Source of the DNA: JBDHZU01 sp039812085
GTDB taxonomy: Bacteria; Actinomycetota; Actinomycetes; S36-B12; UBA10799
Direction: 5' to 3'
Assembly (NCBI GenBank): GCA_039812085.1
Contig: JBDHZU010000116.1
Location: forward strand, 1-6,325
DNA: 6,325 nt
Below are positions 4,316-6,325 of the stretch, piece by piece (positions within the stretch are counted from its first letter, which is position 1; every line of letters begins with the position of its first letter). Both the position numbers and the translations under genes were made by a program. The notes beneath the pieces were generated by a model. That model was not told the origin of the DNA and searched no databases. It was given only the letters and a program-made list of their open reading frames with translations.

Positions 4316-5794
4316 TTAGCTGGCAGCCGCCAACCGGTCGAGTGACCTCTCTCGGCCCAACAGCTCAATACTTTCGAACAGCGGCGGAGACACTCGGCGA
4401 CCGGTAATCGCTACCCGAACAGGACCAAACGCAAGTCTCGGTTTCAGTCCACGCTCATCGATCAGCGCTGAACGCAGCGCAGTTTCGATACTGACCAAAT
4501 CCCACTCGGGCAACTGCGACAACGCATGATGGGCTGCTTCGACAACACTCTTGCCCTGTTCGTCCAGCATCTTCTCTGCATCGGCAGGGTCTAACTCGAA
4601 TGGCTTACTTCCAGCCTGGCCAGCAAACAAGAAGCCAAGCATTCCGGGTGCCTGTGCAAGAGTCTCCATGCGCTCGTTGACCTGAGGGATCGCGGCGTTC
4701 AACAGTTGCAACTGGTCAGCCGACGGTTCTTCCGGCAGTACCCCATCAGCCTGCAAGTAGGGCAGTACCCGAGTAGCCAATTCATCGGCCGGAAGTTCGC
4801 GAATCCAATGACCATTGATCGCCGTGCACTTGACCAGATCGAAACGCGCCGGATTGGGATTGACCCGATGAATGTCGAATCGTTCGGCAATCTGCGACAA
4901 CGAGACGAACTCCTCGTCATCACCAGGTGACCATCCGAGCAGCGCCAGGTAATTAGCCAAACCTTCCGGTAGATATCCGCGGGTTTGGTAGAGCGAGAAG
5001 GAAGCTTCGGGGTCACGCTTGGACAACTTCTTGTTGCCCTCCCCCATCACATACGGCAAATGCCCGTAGGTAGGGATCTGACCAGAACCGATCCTCAAAG
5101 CAACCAACGCCTCATGCAGGGCGAGCTGACGCGGTGTGGAACTGAGCAGGTCTTCACCACGCAGCACATCAGTGATTCCCATCAACGAATCGTCGACCGG
5201 ATTCACCAAGGTGTAGAGCGGCTGGCCATTCGCTCGCACGATGGCAAAGTCAGGAACGTGCTCGTGTTTGAACTCCAACGGTCCACGCACTAAGTCATCC
5301 CACTGCCAGTCATGTCCCGGCATACGGAACCGGACGACGTGAGTCCGACCTTCGGCTTCATACTCAGCACGCTGTTCATCAGTGAGGTCGCGACAGTGAC
5401 CGTCATAACCCGATGGGCGACCTTCCTCACGTGCCTGGTTACGACGCACCTCAAGTTCTTCGTTGGTGCAATAACACGGGTAGGTGTAGTTAGCCTCAGC
5501 CAACTTGCCGATGACGTCTTGGTAGATCTCGCCACGTTCGCTCTGTCGATACGGTCCATGTGGCCCACCGACTTCGGGGCCCTCGTCCCAGTCCAGCCCT
5601 AACCAACGCAATGCGTTGAGCAGGGCGTCGTAGGACTCTTCACTATCGCGCGCGGCATCGGTGTCTTCGATTCGGAAGACGAAGGTTCCGCCTACGTGAC
5701 GGGCGTGTGCCCAGTTGAACAGTGCAGTGCGCAGCATTCCCACGTGCGGGTCACCGGTCGGCGACGGGCAGAACCGGACTCGAACGTCACTCAC
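4316..5794 (-). CDS. gltX: Glutamyl-tRNA synthetase
   Basis: This class I aminoacyl-tRNA synthetase of 492 residues has normal family length. It joins glutamate to tRNA-Glu using ATP in the cytoplasm. The HIGH-type motif is H17-V-G-M20 within R7-F-C-P-S-P-T-G-D-P; the KMSKR-type motif is K256-L-S-K-R260. The connecting region between them carries C107-Y-C109 and C134-R-D136, which correspond to the zinc site of E. coli GltX (Cys, Cys, Cys, His), with Asp in place of the last His. The C-terminal anticodon-binding part ends in G465-R-R-V-S-P-P-L-F-E-S-I-E-L-L-G, typical of bacterial GltX. The start is GTG at 5794, with GAGGGG five bases upstream. It overlaps the upstream FAH-family gene by GTGA, so the two are probably translated together. 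As in other actinobacteria it is probably non-discriminating and also charges tRNA-Gln (inference from lineage and neighbours). Confidence 0.97.
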   Translation of the reverse strand: MSDVRVRFCPSPTGDPHVGMLRTALFNWAHARHVGGTFVFRIEDTDAARDSEESYDALLNALRWLGLDWDEGPEVGGPHGPYRQSERGEIYQDVIGKLAEANYTYPCYCTNEELEVRRNQAREEGRPSGYDGHCRDLTDEQRAEYEAEGRTHVVRFRMPGHDWQWDDLVRGPLEFKHEHVPDFAIVRANGQPLYTLVNPVDDSLMGITDVLRGEDLLSSTPRQLALHEALVALRIGSGQIPTYGHLPYVMGEGNKKLSKRDPEASFSLYQTRGYLPEGLANYLALLGWSPGDDEEFVSLSQIAERFDIHRVNPNPARFDLVKCTAINGHWIRELPADELATRVLPYLQADGVLPEEPSADQLQLLNAAIPQVNERMETLAQAPGMLGFLFAGQAGSKPFELDPADAEKMLDEQGKSVVEAAHHALSQLPEWDLVSIETALRSALIDERGLKPRLAFGPVRVAITGRRVSPPLFESIELLGRERSLDRLAAAS

Positions 5795-6325
5795 GACGAC
5801 CCCTCGATCGAACCAACAACTGGATTAGTCAGCGTACCGACTCGTTCAACACTCACCTGAACCTCGTCAGCGGGGAACAGTTGGCCGACCCCAGCCGGAG
5901 TTCCGGTCAGCACCAAGTCGCCCACTTCCAGTGTCATCACAGCAGCAATCCAGGACACCAACCGAGGAACAGAATGGATCATGTCGGCTGTCGTGCCCGA
6001 TTGACGTTCTTCGCCGTTGACGTGACAGGTCACTGCGAGTCCGTTGGCAATGTCGTCCAATGTGATGTCCACCGTGAGTTCGTCACGGACTGGGCAGAAC
6101 GTATCGAAACCTTTCGCCCGCGCCCACTGACCATCACTGGCTTGCAAATCACGAGCCGTCACATCATTGGCAACGGTGAATCCAGCAATCACATCGGCTA
6201 CCCGGTGTTCTGGCACATTGCGGCACTGTTCACCAATGACGATGGCAAGTTCTGCTTCGTAGTCGACGCGTTGCGAAATCGACGGGATAACGATTTGTTG
6301 ACCGTCTCGAATGATGGAGCTGGGT
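5791..6325 (-). CDS. Fumarylacetoacetate hydrolase family protein, N-terminus missing
   Basis: The frame is open through the right edge and gives the last 177 residues; the start is outside the window, and the GTG at 6216 is internal. Family motifs appear in order. P1-S-S-I-I-R-D-G is at the edge. V20-D-Y-E-A-E-L-A holds the Glu-x-Glu metal ligands E23 and E25. G48-F-T-V-A-N-D-V-T-A-R-D holds the third acidic ligand, D54, followed by Q67-W-A-R-A-K-G-F-D-T-F. Near the end are V134-G-D-L-V-L-T-G-T-P-A-G-V-G. Members are Mg/Mn-dependent enzymes that cleave or isomerise beta-diketo acids or decarboxylate oxaloacetate (fumarylpyruvate hydrolase, HHDD isomerase types); substrate cannot be chosen from sequence. 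The stop codon overlaps the gltX GTG. The same pair exists in Mycobacterium tuberculosis (Rv2993c next to Rv2992c), as I recall. Confidence 0.93.
   Translation of the reverse strand, partial: PSSIIRDGQQIVIPSISQRVDYEAELAIVIGEQCRNVPEHRVADVIAGFTVANDVTARDLQASDGQWARAKGFDTFCPVRDELTVDITLDDIANGLAVTCHVNGEERQSGTTADMIHSVPRLVSWIAAVMTLEVGDLVLTGTPAGVGQLFPADEVQVSVERVGTLTNPVVGSIEGSS

Noticed and set aside
4165..4407. 80-residue open frame on the plus strand
   Set aside because: It is antisense to tRNA-Gln and the gltX end; the apparent peptide is translated tRNA sequence.

Overview
The window looks like chromosomal DNA of a moderately GC-rich actinobacterium. The main reasons are a fumarylacetoacetate-hydrolase-family gene coupled to gltX (the same neighbours are known in Mycobacterium and Streptomyces), tRNA-Gln and tRNA-Glu directly behind gltX, GTG starts on several genes, and tRNA genes without an encoded CCA. 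No genus can be named from the sequence alone.

Layout, left to right. (1) The left edge (3-236, +) holds the C-terminal end of an L,D-transpeptidase, recognised by its S-H-G-C-V-R catalytic motif. (2) At 457-1548 (-) is a prokaryotic pentameric ligand-gated ion channel (GLIC/ELIC type) with a signal peptide, a beta-rich extracellular domain and four membrane helices. (3) Across a 157-bp divergent spacer lies a 12-helix amino-acid permease of the APC superfamily, cationic-amino-acid-transporter type (1706-3232, +), ending in a strong hairpin. (4) A two-gene operon follows: a DUF4160 protein (3355-3615) and a DUF2442 protein (3625-3861). This pairing resembles a toxin-antitoxin module. (5) The convergent spacer 3862-4083 is built of two almost identical 110-bp direct repeats. 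Each contains a copy of the last 14 nt of tRNA-Glu, a strong terminator hairpin and a second hairpin. (6) On the minus strand, read right to left, come the partial FAH-family gene (5791 to the window edge), gltX (4316-5794, 4-nt overlap), tRNA-Gln(CTG) (4211-4282) and tRNA-Glu(CTC) (4084-4156), followed by the terminator.

How it fits together. The right half is a translation locus. In most actinobacteria a non-discriminating glutamyl-tRNA synthetase charges both tRNA-Glu and tRNA-Gln, and here enzyme and both substrates are adjacent. The left half is an envelope and membrane region (cell-wall cross-linking, ion channel, amino-acid uptake). The most interesting items are the ion channel, with its divergent permease neighbour and apparently altered binding-domain motifs; the duplicated tRNA-Glu tail/terminator block with its large palindrome; and the DUF4160-DUF2442 pair.
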